Below are positions 18,262-28,674 of a stretch of 64,000 nucleotides of DNA, in pieces. The stretch covers positions 1 to 64,000 of the forward strand of contig JAGTRJ010000014.1 in NCBI GenBank assembly GCA_018261755.1. Reading direction: 5' to 3'. The stretch is from Burkholderiaceae bacterium (GTDB taxonomy: Bacteria; Pseudomonadota; Gammaproteobacteria; Burkholderiales; Burkholderiaceae_D). The notes under the pieces were generated by a model. That model did not search any database. It was not told where the DNA came from and saw nothing but the letters and a program-made list of their open reading frames with translations. Within the stretch, counting starts at the first letter, position 1; every line of letters begins with the position of its first letter. The translations under genes were made by a program, and so were the position numbers.

Positions 18262-19260
18262 ATGAAACGGCTTCAGAAAATACTCGCTTTTACCCTGGCG
18301 GCAGCGTTCTCCGCTGGCGCATTCGCGCAAACCTCGCTGCTGAACGTGTCGTACGACGTGGCGCGTGAACTGTACAAGGACATCAACCCGGCGTTCGTCG
18401 CTTCGTGGAAGGCGAAGACCGGCGAAACGCTGAACATCAAGCAGTCGCACGGCGGCTCGAGCAAGCAGGCGGGCGCGATCATCGCCGGCTTGCAGGCGGA
18501 CGTGATCACGATGAACCAGGCGCCAGATATCGACATCCTGTTCACTCGCGGCGGACTGGTAAACAAGAACTGGCGCAAGGCATTCCCGTATGACGCAGCT
18601 CCGTATTCCAGCGTCAGTGTGTTCCTGGTCAGGAAGGGCAACCCGAAAGGCATCAAGGACTGGAGCGATCTGACCCAAAGCGGCTTGAAGGTGATCGTGC
18701 CGAATCCGAAGCTGACCGGCAATGGTCGTTACACCTATCTCGCCGCCTGGGGCTATGCGTTGCAGAAAACCAGGAGCGAAGCCGGAGCGAAGGATTTTGT
18801 CGCCAAGCTGTTTGCCAACGTGCCGGTGCTCGATGGCGGCGGACGCGGCGCGACCACGACCTTTACCCAGCGCGGGATTGGCGATGTGCTGGTCACGTTC
18901 GAGAACGAGGCGCATCTGATCGAGCAGGAAGTGGGCGCGGGCAAGTTTGATATCGTCTATCCGTCGCTGACCATCGAAGCGCCGGCGCCGGTGGCGGTAG
19001 TCGATAGCGTGGTGGCAAAACGCGGCACGGCGAAGCAGGCCAAGGCGTACCTGAACTTCCTGTTCTCGAACCAGGGGCAGGAGATCATCGCCAAGCATCA
19101 CTTGCGGCCAAAGAACCCGGCCGTGTTCAAGAAGTACGCCAAGCGCTTCCCGGCAGTGAAAACATTCACGGTTGAAAGCCTGCTCGGCGGCTGGGCCGCA
19201 GCGCACGAAAAGCACTTCGCCGATGGCGGCGTGTATGACCAGATCGCACGGAGGCGCTAA
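18262..19260 (+). CDS. sbp: Sulfate ABC transporter periplasmic binding protein
   Basis: A 332-residue sulfate/thiosulfate-binding protein. It has a signal peptide (cleavage near AGAFA-QT) and the family hallmarks LLNVSYDVARELY, SHGGSSKQ and the ATTTFTQRGIGDVLVTFENEA segment. It delivers sulfate to CysT/CysW/CysA. The start at 18262 has AAAGGA 6 bp away. Its stop overlaps the cysT start (TAATG). A paralogue lies at 42238-43233. Confidence 0.97.
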   Translation: MKRLQKILAFTLAAAFSAGAFAQTSLLNVSYDVARELYKDINPAFVASWKAKTGETLNIKQSHGGSSKQAGAIIAGLQADVITMNQAPDIDILFTRGGLVNKNWRKAFPYDAAPYSSVSVFLVRKGNPKGIKDWSDLTQSGLKVIVPNPKLTGNGRYTYLAAWGYALQKTRSEAGAKDFVAKLFANVPVLDGGGRGATTTFTQRGIGDVLVTFENEAHLIEQEVGAGKFDIVYPSLTIEAPAPVAVVDSVVAKRGTAKQAKAYLNFLFSNQGQEIIAKHHLRPKNPAVFKKYAKRFPAVKTFTVESLLGGWAAAHEKHFADGGVYDQIARRR

Positions 19261-20093
19261 TGTTTGCCGCATCGCGTCGCGTGTTCCCCGGCTTTAACCT
19301 GTCGGTTGGCTACTCGCTGGTTTATCTGTCGCTGATTGTGCTGATTCCGCTGGCCGCGGTGGCCATCAAATCCGGCAACCTTGGCTGGGCTGCGTTCTGG
19401 GACGTGGTATCGGCGCCGAACGTGGTCGCGTCGTACAAGCTGAGTTTCGGCGCTGCGCTTTTGGCTGGTCTGATTAATGCGCTGTTCGGGCTGACGCTGG
19501 CCTGGGTGCTGGTGCGCTATACCTTCCCCGGCAAGCGCCTGATCGATGCGTTGGTCGATCTGCCATTCGCATTGCCGACCGCCGTGACCGGCATCGCGCT
19601 GACCGCGCTGTATTCGCAAAATGGCTGGGTCGGGCAGTATCTGGAACCGCTGGGAATCAAGGTGGCGTTCACGCCGCTGGGCATCCTGATTGCGCTGGTG
19701 TTCATCGGCCTGCCGTTTGTGGTGCGTACCGTGCAGCCGGTATTGGAAGATTTGGAAACCGAACTAGAAGAAGCGGCCGCCAGCCTCGGCGCCAGCCGCT
19801 GGCAAACCTTCCGCCATGTGGTGCTGCCGATACTGTTCCCGGCCATCCTGACCGGCTTTGCATTGGCATTTGCCCGCGCGGTGGGCGAATACGGCTCGGT
19901 GATTTTCATTGCCGGCAACATTCCGATGGTGTCGGAAATCACGCCGCTGTTGATCATCACCAAGCTGGAACAGTATGACTACGAAGGCGCGACCGCGATT
20001 GCGGTCTCGATGCTGGTGATTTCGCTGCTGCTGCTGCTGGCGATCAACGGCTTGCAGGCATGGACCGCGAAACGCACTGGCAGGAGGGCATGA
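19260..20093 (+). CDS. cysT: Sulfate ABC transporter permease CysT
   Basis: A 277-residue inner-membrane permease with about six transmembrane segments and the ABC permease EAA loop ([20 protein letters not shown]) that contacts CysA. It pairs with CysW to form the sulfate channel. The start codon overlaps the sbp stop by one base, so translation is coupled. Confidence 0.96.
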   Translation: MFAASRRVFPGFNLSVGYSLVYLSLIVLIPLAAVAIKSGNLGWAAFWDVVSAPNVVASYKLSFGAALLAGLINALFGLTLAWVLVRYTFPGKRLIDALVDLPFALPTAVTGIALTALYSQNGWVGQYLEPLGIKVAFTPLGILIALVFIGLPFVVRTVQPVLEDLETELEEAAASLGASRWQTFRHVVLPILFPAILTGFALAFARAVGEYGSVIFIAGNIPMVSEITPLLIITKLEQYDYEGATAIAVSMLVISLLLLLAINGLQAWTAKRTGRRA

Positions 20094-20094
20094 A

Positions 20095-20982
20095 ATGGCA
20101 ATCAGCACACTTTCACGTTTTGAAAAAAATGCCGCCAGCCGCGAACCGGGCTGGTTCAAATGGGCGCTGATCGGCATCTCGCTGACATTCTTTGCCTTCT
20201 TCCTACTGCTGCCGCTGTTCTCGGTCTTCGCCGAAGCGCTACGCAAGGGCTGGGAAGCGTACTGGCAGGCGATTGTCGAGCCGGATGCGCTGGCGTCGAT
20301 CAAACTGACGCTGATCGCGGCCGCGATTTCGGTGCCGCTGAATTTGGTTTTTGGCGTGGCCGCCGCCTGGGCGATCACCAAGTTCGATTTCCGCGGCAAG
20401 CACATCCTGCTGACCTTGATCGATCTGCCGTTTTCGGTTTCGCCGGTGATTGCCGGCCTGATTTACGTGCTGGTGTTCGGCGCGCAGGGCTGGTTCGGCC
20501 CGTGGCTGGACGAGCACGACATCAAGATCATCTTCGCCATTCCAGGCATCGTGCTGGCGACGATTTTCGTCACCTTCCCGTTCGTCGCGCGCGAGCTGAT
20601 TCCGCTGATGGAAGCGCAGGGGCGCGAGGAAGAGGAAGCGGCGACCGTGCTCGGCGCCAGTGGCTGGCAAACCTTCTGGAAAGTCACGCTGCCGAACATC
20701 AAGTGGGGCCTGCTGTACGGCGTGATTTTGTGCAATGCGCGCGCGATGGGCGAGTTTGGCGCGGTGTCAGTCGTGTCCGGCCATATCCGCGGTTTCACCA
20801 ACACGATTCCGCTGCATGTCGAAATTCTTTACAACGAATACAACTTTGCCGCTGCGTTTGCGGTGGCCTCGATCCTGGCATTGCTGGCGCTGCTGACGCT
20901 GGCGGTGAAAACCTGGGTCGAATGGCGGATGCATGCGGAGGTTCACGCATCGCACATCATCGAACTACAACAACAGAGGTAA
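20095..20982 (+). CDS. cysW: Sulfate ABC transporter permease CysW
   Basis: A 295-residue second permease. The EAA loop [20 protein letters not shown] and [15 protein letters not shown] are typical of CysW. It starts 1 bp after the cysT stop codon, preceded by a GGAGGG ribosome binding site inside the cysT end. It forms the heterodimeric channel with CysT. Confidence 0.96.
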   Translation: MAISTLSRFEKNAASREPGWFKWALIGISLTFFAFFLLLPLFSVFAEALRKGWEAYWQAIVEPDALASIKLTLIAAAISVPLNLVFGVAAAWAITKFDFRGKHILLTLIDLPFSVSPVIAGLIYVLVFGAQGWFGPWLDEHDIKIIFAIPGIVLATIFVTFPFVARELIPLMEAQGREEEEAATVLGASGWQTFWKVTLPNIKWGLLYGVILCNARAMGEFGAVSVVSGHIRGFTNTIPLHVEILYNEYNFAAAFAVASILALLALLTLAVKTWVEWRMHAEVHASHIIELQQQR

Positions 20983-20985
20983 GCC

Positions 20986-22086
20986 ATGAGCATCGAAGTC
21001 AGAAATATCCACAAAACCTTCGGCGGATTTACCGCGCTAAACGACGTCTCGCTCGAATTCCAGGACGGCGAACTGGTCGCGCTCCTGGGGCCGTCCGGCT
21101 GCGGCAAGACCACGCTGCTGCGCATCATCGCCGGGCTGGAAAACCCGACTTCCGGCCAGGTGCTGCTCGGCGGCGAGGATGCGTCGCACACCCATGTGCG
21201 CGAGCGTCAGGTTGGCTTCGTGTTCCAGCATTACGCGCTGTTCCGTCATATGACCGTGTTCGATAACGTGGCCTTCGGCCTGCGGGTGAAACCGCGCAAG
21301 CAGCGTCCGAGCGAAGCTGCGATCAAGAAGAAAGTGCACGAATTGCTGCAACTGGTGCAGCTCGACTGGGTGCATGACCGCTTCCCGGCGCAGCTCTCCG
21401 GCGGCCAGCGGCAGCGGATTGCGCTGGCGCGTGCGCTGGCAGTCGAGCCGCGGGTGCTGCTGCTGGATGAACCGTTCGGCGCGCTGGATGCAAAAGTGCG
21501 CAAGGAATTGCGCCGCTGGCTGCGCAGCCTGCACGACGAATTGCACATCACCTCGATCTTCGTCACCCACGATCAGGAAGAGGCGCTGGAAGTGGCGGAC
21601 AAGATCGTGCTGATGAACCACGGTCAGGTGGAGCAGGTCGGCAGCCCGAACGAGGTGTACGACAAGCCGGCCACGCCGTTCGTGTACGGCTTCCTCGGCA
21701 ACGTCAACCTGTTCCAGGGGCGGGTCGATGGCAACGACATCCGCGTCGGCGGCAACAGCCTGGCCAATGGCGGTTCCGGCCATCTGGCGCAGGGGGCGCA
21801 GGTGCTGGCGTTCGCGCGGCCGCACGAACTCGATATCGTGCCGTACACCGAGCAGGGCGAAGGCGTGGCGGCGGTGGTCGATCGCGTGCTGAGCTTCGGC
21901 GTCACTTCGCGCATCGAGCTGACGTCGGTCAGCGAAGCCAGCAACGATGCGCCGACGCAGCATTTCGAAGTCGAACTGCCGCGCCTGCAGGCGAACGGCT
22001 GCCAGTGGATCGCAGGCACGAAAGTACGTCTGGTTCCTTCGCAACTGAAGGTGTTCGAACATAGCGGACAGGATTGGGTGATATGA
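20986..22086 (+). CDS. cysA: Sulfate/thiosulfate ABC transporter ATPase CysA
   Basis: A 366-residue ATPase. Walker A GPSGCGKT at 35-42, signature LSGGQRQR, Walker B LLLDEP, switch histidine in FVTHDQEEA, and a C-terminal regulatory beta domain (after ~235) typical of CysA. It energises sulfate import. It starts 3 bp after cysW; its stop overlaps the cysB start. Confidence 0.97.
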   Translation: MSIEVRNIHKTFGGFTALNDVSLEFQDGELVALLGPSGCGKTTLLRIIAGLENPTSGQVLLGGEDASHTHVRERQVGFVFQHYALFRHMTVFDNVAFGLRVKPRKQRPSEAAIKKKVHELLQLVQLDWVHDRFPAQLSGGQRQRIALARALAVEPRVLLLDEPFGALDAKVRKELRRWLRSLHDELHITSIFVTHDQEEALEVADKIVLMNHGQVEQVGSPNEVYDKPATPFVYGFLGNVNLFQGRVDGNDIRVGGNSLANGGSGHLAQGAQVLAFARPHELDIVPYTEQGEGVAAVVDRVLSFGVTSRIELTSVSEASNDAPTQHFEVELPRLQANGCQWIAGTKVRLVPSQLKVFEHSGQDWVI

Positions 22087-23021
22087 ACTTCCAGCAACTG
22101 CGCATCATTCGCGAAACGATCCGCTGCAACTACAACCTGACCGACGTCGGCAATGCGCTGTTCACGTCGCAGTCAGGTGTCAGCAAGCACATCAAGGATC
22201 TGGAGGACGAACTCGGGGTCGAACTGTTTGTGCGCAAAGGCAAGCGGCTGCTCGGGCTGACCGAGCCGGGCAAGGAATTGCTCGAGATCGTCGAGCGGAT
22301 GCTGCTGGATGCGAAAAACATCAAGCAACTGGCGCAGCAGTTCGTGAATTGCGATCAGGGGCAGCTGACGATCGCGACCACGCATTCGCAGGCGCGCTAT
22401 GCGTTGCCGTCAGTGGTGGCGCAGTTCAAGCAGGCGTATCCGGACGTGCATCTGGCGCTGCACCAGTGCAGCCCGGATGAAATCGTCAAGATGCTGCAGG
22501 AAGGGCGGGCCGATCTCGGCATCGCGACCGAAGCGTTGGCCAGCGTGCCGGGGCTGGTTTCCTTCCCGTACTATAGTTGGCAGCACGCGGCGATTGTGCC
22601 GCGTGGGCATCCGCTGGAAAACCGGCAGGATCTGACGCTGGCCGACCTGGCGCAATATCCGATCATCACCTATCACGAAGGGTTTACCGGACGACAGAAC
22701 ATCGACCGCGTGTTCGAGCAGGCCGGCATCAAGCCGAACATCGTCATCTCGGCGCTCGATGCCGATGTGATCAAGACCTATGTCGAACTCGGTCTGGGCA
22801 TTGGCATCGTCGCGTCGATGGCCTATGACGCGGAACGCGACAGCAAGCTCGGTCTGATCGGCGCGCATCTGTTCGACAGCAATACCACCCTGATTGCGGT
22901 GCGGCAGGGACATTACCTGCGCGGCTACGCCTACCGCTTCATCCAGCTGTGCTCGACCGAACTGGACGAAGCGGCGGTGCGCCACCAGCTCTCGCCCGCG
23001 CGCGAACTGGAAGCGGCGTGA
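22083..23021 (+). CDS. cysB: LysR-type regulator of cysteine biosynthesis CysB
   Basis: A 312-residue LysR-family activator. The N-terminal winged helix-turn-helix ([20 protein letters not shown]) is characteristic of CysB/Cbl, followed by the inducer-binding domain ([10 protein letters not shown] segment). CysB activates sulfate assimilation genes with N-acetylserine as inducer. The ATG overlaps the cysA stop (ATGA), so it is co-transcribed with the transporter it probably controls. Cbl is the alternative assignment. Confidence 0.93.
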   Translation: MNFQQLRIIRETIRCNYNLTDVGNALFTSQSGVSKHIKDLEDELGVELFVRKGKRLLGLTEPGKELLEIVERMLLDAKNIKQLAQQFVNCDQGQLTIATTHSQARYALPSVVAQFKQAYPDVHLALHQCSPDEIVKMLQEGRADLGIATEALASVPGLVSFPYYSWQHAAIVPRGHPLENRQDLTLADLAQYPIITYHEGFTGRQNIDRVFEQAGIKPNIVISALDADVIKTYVELGLGIGIVASMAYDAERDSKLGLIGAHLFDSNTTLIAVRQGHYLRGYAYRFIQLCSTELDEAAVRHQLSPARELEAA

Positions 23022-23044
23022 GATGGCTGCATGGCAGCATATTC

Positions 23045-23449
23045 ATGGCAACGGTGGTGATGCGCCGGATGGAACATAAAACGGCGCGCGCCATCTGCCT
23101 GCTTTGCCTGGCGATGTGGTTCTGCCTGCAGGCGCTGGCTGTGCCGCACGGTGTGCGTGCGGCCTTTGGCATGACGCCGGCGGCCAGCATGTCTGCCCAT
23201 GCGCCACTGCTGTCCGCGCAGGCATCCGCTGAAGCCCCGTGCGCGCAACATCAGGCCGATGCGCCGGCCGCGCCGGAAAAATCTCCCACTTCCAGTTGCC
23301 AGATGCAATGTGCACTGGCTGCTTCGGCCGCGTTGCTGCCATCCCCGCCATCCCTGCCGCTGATGGTGCCGGCAACGCATCTCTCCTTGTCCACGCTGAT
23401 ATGGCTCGGCATCGTGCCGGAGCCAGCATATCGGCCACCGATTGCCTGA
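23045..23449 (+). CDS. Small Cys/His-containing exported protein, DUF2946-like
   Basis: A protein of about 134 residues. An N-terminal signal-like hydrophobic segment (ICLLCLAMWFCLQALAV) is followed by an Ala/Pro-rich region with CAQHQ and SSCQMQC, then a second hydrophobic segment. The pattern resembles DUF2946-type small metal-associated proteins, but the match is loose. ATG codons at 23045, 23060 and 23069 are possible; none has a strong ribosome binding site. It lies 23 bp after cysB. A similar small Cys/His protein heads the znu operon. Confidence 0.5.
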   Translation: MATVVMRRMEHKTARAICLLCLAMWFCLQALAVPHGVRAAFGMTPAASMSAHAPLLSAQASAEAPCAQHQADAPAAPEKSPTSSCQMQCALAASAALLPSPPSLPLMVPATHLSLSTLIWLGIVPEPAYRPPIA

Positions 23450-23515
23450 TTGTGTTTGTTGCGGATGCGATTTGCGTCCGACCGATTTTCATACAAATTC
23501 AATCAGGAGATTAAT

Positions 23516-24016
23516 ATGCCCATGACGCATTACATGGAGCTGCTGGCCGTCAACCAGCCGTGGAACCTCATCATTTTTATGGCCATTCCGGTCATTCTGG
23601 CCGAAACCGTTGCCATCACCGAGCTGTTCATCCTGTTCAGCAAGCAGTATCAAGGCAGTCTGCGAACCGTCAACCGCGTGGCCAGCATTGCCGGCGGTGT
23701 GTATTTCACCGGCGTGTTCATCCATCTGCTGTTCAACGCAGTCATCCCGCTGACCGTGCATGGCGGATGGCGCGGTGCGGCGGATGTGATCGCCGTGTCC
23801 AGTTATCTGGCCGGCATCGTGCCGCTGCTCGGACTGGCGCTGCTGGATCTCGGCCTGATCGGGCGCAAGCTCGATGCCGAAGGCTGGCGCAAACGCCATA
23901 CGCTGTTTGTCGCCATCTTTCTGGTGGTGGCGCATGTGGCGATGATCTTTGGCATGCTCGATCCGAACTTGCTGATGTCAGGCACGCCGGCGGGGATGGG
24001 GCATATGGCGCACTAG
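23516..24016 (+). CDS. Integral membrane protein, unknown function (DUF6803-like)
   Basis: A 166-residue membrane protein with about four transmembrane segments, from FMAIPVILAETVAITELFILF to LFVAIFLVVAHVAMIFGML, and a His/Met-rich tail (GTPAGMGHMAH). The family is found in betaproteobacteria without known function. The Met/His tail and the upstream Cys/His protein suggest metal contact; this is inference only. AGGAGA lies 5 bp before the ATG. Confidence 0.65.
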   Translation: MPMTHYMELLAVNQPWNLIIFMAIPVILAETVAITELFILFSKQYQGSLRTVNRVASIAGGVYFTGVFIHLLFNAVIPLTVHGGWRGAADVIAVSSYLAGIVPLLGLALLDLGLIGRKLDAEGWRKRHTLFVAIFLVVAHVAMIFGMLDPNLLMSGTPAGMGHMAH

Positions 24017-24355
24017 TGCATGTGCTTTTGTCTAGGCGGTAAAAGGAGGGGGACTCATCTGGGATGCTGTCCTCCTTGTTTGCCTGATCAGACTCGGTGT
24101 CATGCACAGACGTGTGGTTCGGGGGGGCGTATCAAATCCCCTTGATATGCAGTCGCAATGTTCTAAAGATAATATGCTTTCCCTGCTGATGCAGTCCGTG
24201 CCTGTTGCCACAGGGGACATCCCACGGGGATGGTGTTCGGCGTTGCAAGTGTTAGCGATTTCTGGCGGGTAACGGGTGGCAGAAATGGCACCATATATAA
24301 TACAGTGTGCTTTGCTCACACCGACCAGCAACGAGGCCCGCGACGAAGACTGCCC
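24017..24355. other. Intergenic region before the PocR-GGDEF-EAL gene
   Basis: About 340 bp without a gene. A hairpin AAGGAGG (24043-24049) / CCTCCTT (24071-24077) may terminate the upstream membrane protein gene. A short perfect inverted repeat TATCAA/TTGATA at 24130-24147 could be an operator. Nothing else is recognised. Confidence 0.35.
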
Positions 24356-27046
24356 ATGGAACAAAATGACGTTTCTTTCGAGGACTTGTTCGCGCTTGAT
24401 GAGATCCAGCGCATTCAGGATGAGTTTGCGGCCGCCACGCAGGTCGCATCCATCATCACGCGTCCGGATGGCACGCCCATAACAGCGCCCAGCAACTTCA
24501 CCCGATTCTGCAGGGATGTCGTTCGCAAAACGGAAAAGGGACTCGCCAATTGTCAGGCTTCAGACGCTGAACTTGGTTGTGGCGGTTTGAGTGGCCCGAT
24601 CGTCAAGCCATGTTGGAGTGCCGGACTTTGGGATGCAGGCGTGCCCATCATCGTGGCTGGCCACCATGTTGGCAACTGGCTGATCGGGCAGGTGCGCGAC
24701 GAAACGCAAACCGAAGAAAGCGCATTGGCCTATGCCGAACAAATTGGCGCGGACAAGGTGGCGTGTATAAACGCATACCGTGACATTCCGATCATGCCCG
24801 TGGCACAATTTGAAAAAGTCGCTCAGGCACTCTTTACCTTGGCCAGCCAGCTGTCAAGAGCAGCTTTTCAAAATATGCTGCTGGCGCGCAGCGAGGCCAG
24901 ATTGCGTGAACTGGCTGCAGAGCAGCAGGCAATTCTCGACGGGTCGGATTACAGCATCATCTCCACCAATACCAACGGCATCATTCTCAGCTTCAACAGG
25001 GCCGCCCAGCGCATGCTGGGCTATCTGCCGAAAGAAGTGATAGGCAAGCAAACGCCGGAGTTTATCCATGACAGTAGCGAGATTGCCGAGCGCGCGCGTG
25101 AACTTTCCGCTGAATTGGGTATGCAGGTTCAGCCTGGTTTCGAGGTTCTGGTGGCTTTGCCGAAGCGTGGGCTGGTCGATGAGCGGGAGTGGAACTATAT
25201 CGACAAGGGGGGCCGGCGCTTTCCCGTCCGCGTGTCGGTTACGCCGCTGCGCGGATCGGAGGGGCAGATCACCGGCTACGTGGGGATTGCAGCCGATCTC
25301 GGCGAACGCAAGCAGGCTGAGGCCGAGCTGCGTGGCAGCGAGATGCGCTACCGTGCACTTTTCGAAGGCGTGGGCGAGGGCATTTTCCTGATGCTCAAGG
25401 AGCGCTTTGTTGATTGCAATCCCGCTATCCTCCGCATCTTTGGCTGCCGACGAGAGGACATTATCGGTGCTGCGCCCTATCAGTACTCGCCGCAGTTCCA
25501 GCCAGATGGCCGTGCGTCCGTCGAAGTGGCGCATGAAAAGATAGCCGGCGCGTCTGGCGGCGAAACCCAGTTTTTCGAATGGCAGCACCTGCGGCAGGAT
25601 GGCACGCCATTCGATGCCGCGGTAACCCTGAGCGTCGTGGAAATCGGGGGGGAGCCCCATCTGCTGGCTACCGTGCGGGACATCAGCGAACGCAAGCAGA
25701 GTGCGGCAAAAATCCGGCATCTCGCTTACTACGACCAGCTTACCAAGATTCCCAACCGCTCGCTGCTGCTGGATAGGCTCGGGCAGGAAATCCGTGAATG
25801 TCGCGCTACCGGCATGCGTGCCGCGCTGCTTCTCATTGATGTTTTGAGCTTCAAGCTTATCAATAATTCTCTCGGACATATAAACGGTGACCAGTTGTTG
25901 CGGCAGATTGCACATCGGCTGGCGAAATGTGGCGGCGAGGCGGGGACGGTGGCGCGTCTGAACGCGGATATTTTTGCCTTGCTCCTTCCCAATATGGGAG
26001 ATACCGAGCTGGCAACGCTAACAGGGGTAGAGCTTGCCGCGCAGCAGATTTTCAGCCAGTTCGAACAATCCTTCAGTCTTAACGGCATCGCCCAGCACTG
26101 CAATGTGGCGGTCGGCGCCACGGTTTTCGGTTCGGAGGCAGAAACGCCAGAATCGCTGCTGAGCGAGGTGGAGCTAGCCGTACAGGAGGCCAAGCGCCAG
26201 AGGGACAATACGGTCAAATTTTATGATCCGGCGCTTCAGAGCCTGGCCTCACGGCGTGCGCAGATAGAGGAATCCTTGCGTCGGGCGATTGAGCAAAAAG
26301 AGTTCGTGCTCCATTATCAACCGCAGTTGTCCAGAGGCAGGCTGGTAGGGCTTGAAGCGCTGATTCGCTGGCAACACCCGGAAAAGGGAATGGTGTCGCC
26401 CGGCGATTTCATCCCGGTGACGGAAGAAACCGGGCTCATCATCCCGATTGGCGACTGGGTAATCCGCGAAGCTTGCGAGCAAATAAAGCAATGGGCGACG
26501 CATCCTGTCCTGGCGGGAGTGACCGTCGCCGTCAATATCGCCACCTCCCAGATTTCCTCGCCAAATTTTGTGGAGCGCGTGCTCAACATCATTGCGCAAA
26601 CAAATGCCCCCCCCCAGATGCTCAAGCTGGAGCTGACGGAAAGTGCGCTTGCGCGTGATTCAGATAGCGTGGTGGAGAGGATGCGGGCGCTGCGCATGGC
26701 GGGCATCCAGTTTTCGCTGGATGATTTCGGTACTGGCTATTCGTCATTGAGTTATTTGAAGCGTTTGCCCATCGATCAGATCAAGATTGACCAATCGTTT
26801 GTGCGCGATTTGCTGACCGACCAGGATGATGCCATGATCGCCAAGACCATCATCAATCTCGCCATCGACTTTGGTATGGGGGTGATTGCGGAAGGGGTGG
26901 AAACGGAAGCGCAGCAGGCGTTTCTCGAACGGCTTGGCTGCCACGCGTTCCAGGGCTACTTGTATGCGCGGCCAATGCCTGCCAGAGATCTGGAAGCATT
27001 TTCAGCCAAATTTGTCCAAGCGGTGGCTGGCATTGGTGATGGTTAG
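24356..27046 (+). CDS. c-di-GMP phosphodiesterase, PocR-PAS-PAS-degenerate GGDEF-EAL
   Basis: An 896-residue signalling protein. A PocR-type ligand-binding domain comes first (about 12-175, with Cys-rich CQASDAELGCGG and VKPCWSAGLWD), then two PAS domains (195-325, 330-445). The GGDEF-like domain (455-615) has its motif replaced by LNADIF, so it should not synthesise c-di-GMP. The EAL domain (630-880) keeps its catalytic set (EALIRW at 667, VAVNIA, LELTES, DDFGTGYS, IKIDQSF, AEGVET), so a phosphodiesterase is expected. PocR domains are thought to bind small hydrocarbon derivatives. The start at 24356 has a weak ribosome binding site; an upstream in-frame start (24230) lacks homology. Confidence 0.9.
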   Translation: MEQNDVSFEDLFALDEIQRIQDEFAAATQVASIITRPDGTPITAPSNFTRFCRDVVRKTEKGLANCQASDAELGCGGLSGPIVKPCWSAGLWDAGVPIIVAGHHVGNWLIGQVRDETQTEESALAYAEQIGADKVACINAYRDIPIMPVAQFEKVAQALFTLASQLSRAAFQNMLLARSEARLRELAAEQQAILDGSDYSIISTNTNGIILSFNRAAQRMLGYLPKEVIGKQTPEFIHDSSEIAERARELSAELGMQVQPGFEVLVALPKRGLVDEREWNYIDKGGRRFPVRVSVTPLRGSEGQITGYVGIAADLGERKQAEAELRGSEMRYRALFEGVGEGIFLMLKERFVDCNPAILRIFGCRREDIIGAAPYQYSPQFQPDGRASVEVAHEKIAGASGGETQFFEWQHLRQDGTPFDAAVTLSVVEIGGEPHLLATVRDISERKQSAAKIRHLAYYDQLTKIPNRSLLLDRLGQEIRECRATGMRAALLLIDVLSFKLINNSLGHINGDQLLRQIAHRLAKCGGEAGTVARLNADIFALLLPNMGDTELATLTGVELAAQQIFSQFEQSFSLNGIAQHCNVAVGATVFGSEAETPESLLSEVELAVQEAKRQRDNTVKFYDPALQSLASRRAQIEESLRRAIEQKEFVLHYQPQLSRGRLVGLEALIRWQHPEKGMVSPGDFIPVTEETGLIIPIGDWVIREACEQIKQWATHPVLAGVTVAVNIATSQISSPNFVERVLNIIAQTNAPPQMLKLELTESALARDSDSVVERMRALRMAGIQFSLDDFGTGYSSLSYLKRLPIDQIKIDQSFVRDLLTDQDDAMIAKTIINLAIDFGMGVIAEGVETEAQQAFLERLGCHAFQGYLYARPMPARDLEAFSAKFVQAVAGIGDG

Positions 27047-27231
27047 CGCGAGCGTTGACCAGACAGAACTATGGCTGTTTCCCAGCCACGATTGCATTGC
27101 TGCGTGCGTGCCCGGTAGCGCAGATCGCGCGGCAGAGGCTGATGGTTTTTACATCTGTATAGAGATGCCTGACCGCGGTCATAACCGGTTGTTCTGGATT
27201 TCATAAACCTCAGTTATTTCAAAGTTCGCCA

Positions 27232-28566
27232 ATGGATACTAGGGGAATTTTTTCATCGCAGTCCATTAATGCGGGTAAAAGTAACGACCAGCCTTTTGCT
27301 GGCGACGTGTTAAGCGGATTGCTGGAACATATGCTCAACGGCGTTGCGTATTGCCGCATGGTGTATGAGAACGATCAGCCGCATGATTTCCTCTATCTTT
27401 ATACCAATCCGGCGTTTCATAAACATACCGGTTTGAGCAATGTTGCCGGGAAGCTTGTGAGTGAGATTATTCCTGGCTTTCGAGAAGCCAATTCAGCGCT
27501 TTTGGAAATTTACGCTAGAGTTGCCAAGGGAGGAGTCCCCGAGAACTTCATAAGATTCATCGAGGATCAGGATCAGTGGTTTTCCGTAACCGTTTATTGC
27601 CCCAAAGCGGATTACTTTGTCGCGCTGTTCGATGTGATTACGGAGCGCAAGAAAGCAGAGTTGGCGCTTCAAGAAAGTGAAACCAGACTTCGATTCGTAC
27701 TTGAAGGATCCGAGCTTGGTTTTTGGGACTGGAATATTCTGACCGGTGAGGTTAGTCGCAATGAAAGATGGGCCCTGATGCTTGGTTATACCCATGAAGA
27801 AATCCAGCATACGACGCAGCAATGGTCTGATTTTGTGCATCCGGAAGACAGAAATCGTGCGTGGGCCTCGATATTTAACGTCATTGAGGGGAAATCCCCA
27901 TCACACAAGCTTGAATACCGGATGTTATGCAAGGATGGCAGTATCCGATGGATACTTGATCAAGCTAACGTTATGGAGCGCGACAACCAAGGAAAAGCCA
28001 TTCGTATGTGTGGCACGCACACCGATGTCACTGAGCGGAAAATTCTTGAGATGGAACTTACGCGACAGGCGCGTATCGATTACCTGACTGGGCTTTGCAA
28101 CCGCCGCCATTTTATGGAACGTGCAGAACAGGAATTACACCGCGCAAACCGCTACAGCAACAAACTGTCGCTCCTCATGCTGGATATCGATCATTTCAAG
28201 CAGATTAATGACCGTCATGGTCACAAGGTGGGCGATGTTGTTTTGAAAACTTTGGCCATGATATGTCAGTCGACGTTGCGTGACGTCGATATACTCGGGC
28301 GCCTAGGGGGGGAGGAATTCGCCGTTCTTTTGCCGGAAACGGATAGCACGGTCGCAATTGATGTGGCTGAGCGATTGAGAGAGGCCATCGCAAAAACAAA
28401 AGTGCCTCTCGAAGAAGGTTTGCCGGTTCAGTTCAGAGTGTCCATTGGAGTTTCTTCAAAAACATCGTCTGATGACAACATTGATGTGCTGATAAACAGA
28501 GCAGACAGCGCGCTCTACCAAGCCAAGAATTCTGGTCGAAATAAAGTGTGCATATTTTCAGAATAG
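27232..28566 (+). CDS. Diguanylate cyclase, PAS-PAS-GGDEF
   Basis: A 444-residue sensor cyclase. It has an N-terminal PAS (about 22-135), a second PAS of the PAS_3 fold (about 145-270, with FVHPEDRNRAW) and a GGDEF domain (275-440) with GGEEF at 359-363 and I-site RDVD at 350-353. It is predicted active and feedback-inhibited. Base composition is more AT-rich than its neighbours, which may hint at separate acquisition. Its GGDEF domain is close to that of the gene at 616. It follows the phosphodiesterase gene on the same strand by 185 bp, so the two may form an opposing pair. Confidence 0.9.
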   Translation: MDTRGIFSSQSINAGKSNDQPFAGDVLSGLLEHMLNGVAYCRMVYENDQPHDFLYLYTNPAFHKHTGLSNVAGKLVSEIIPGFREANSALLEIYARVAKGGVPENFIRFIEDQDQWFSVTVYCPKADYFVALFDVITERKKAELALQESETRLRFVLEGSELGFWDWNILTGEVSRNERWALMLGYTHEEIQHTTQQWSDFVHPEDRNRAWASIFNVIEGKSPSHKLEYRMLCKDGSIRWILDQANVMERDNQGKAIRMCGTHTDVTERKILEMELTRQARIDYLTGLCNRRHFMERAEQELHRANRYSNKLSLLMLDIDHFKQINDRHGHKVGDVVLKTLAMICQSTLRDVDILGRLGGEEFAVLLPETDSTVAIDVAERLREAIAKTKVPLEEGLPVQFRVSIGVSSKTSSDDNIDVLINRADSALYQAKNSGRNKVCIFSE

Positions 28567-28674
28567 TCTTTTCTTCAAGGCTGGAAGCCAAGCCTTACCG
28601 GAATAACTTGTTTGTGGTTTATCTGAAGCGCCGCAAGGCGAACTTCTCGTCTGCTTTGGACGATTTGAGCAAAC

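Noticed and set aside
24017-24230. tRNA-like or small RNA structure before the PocR gene
   Set aside because: No acceptor or T-loop pattern; only a simple hairpin and a short inverted repeat.
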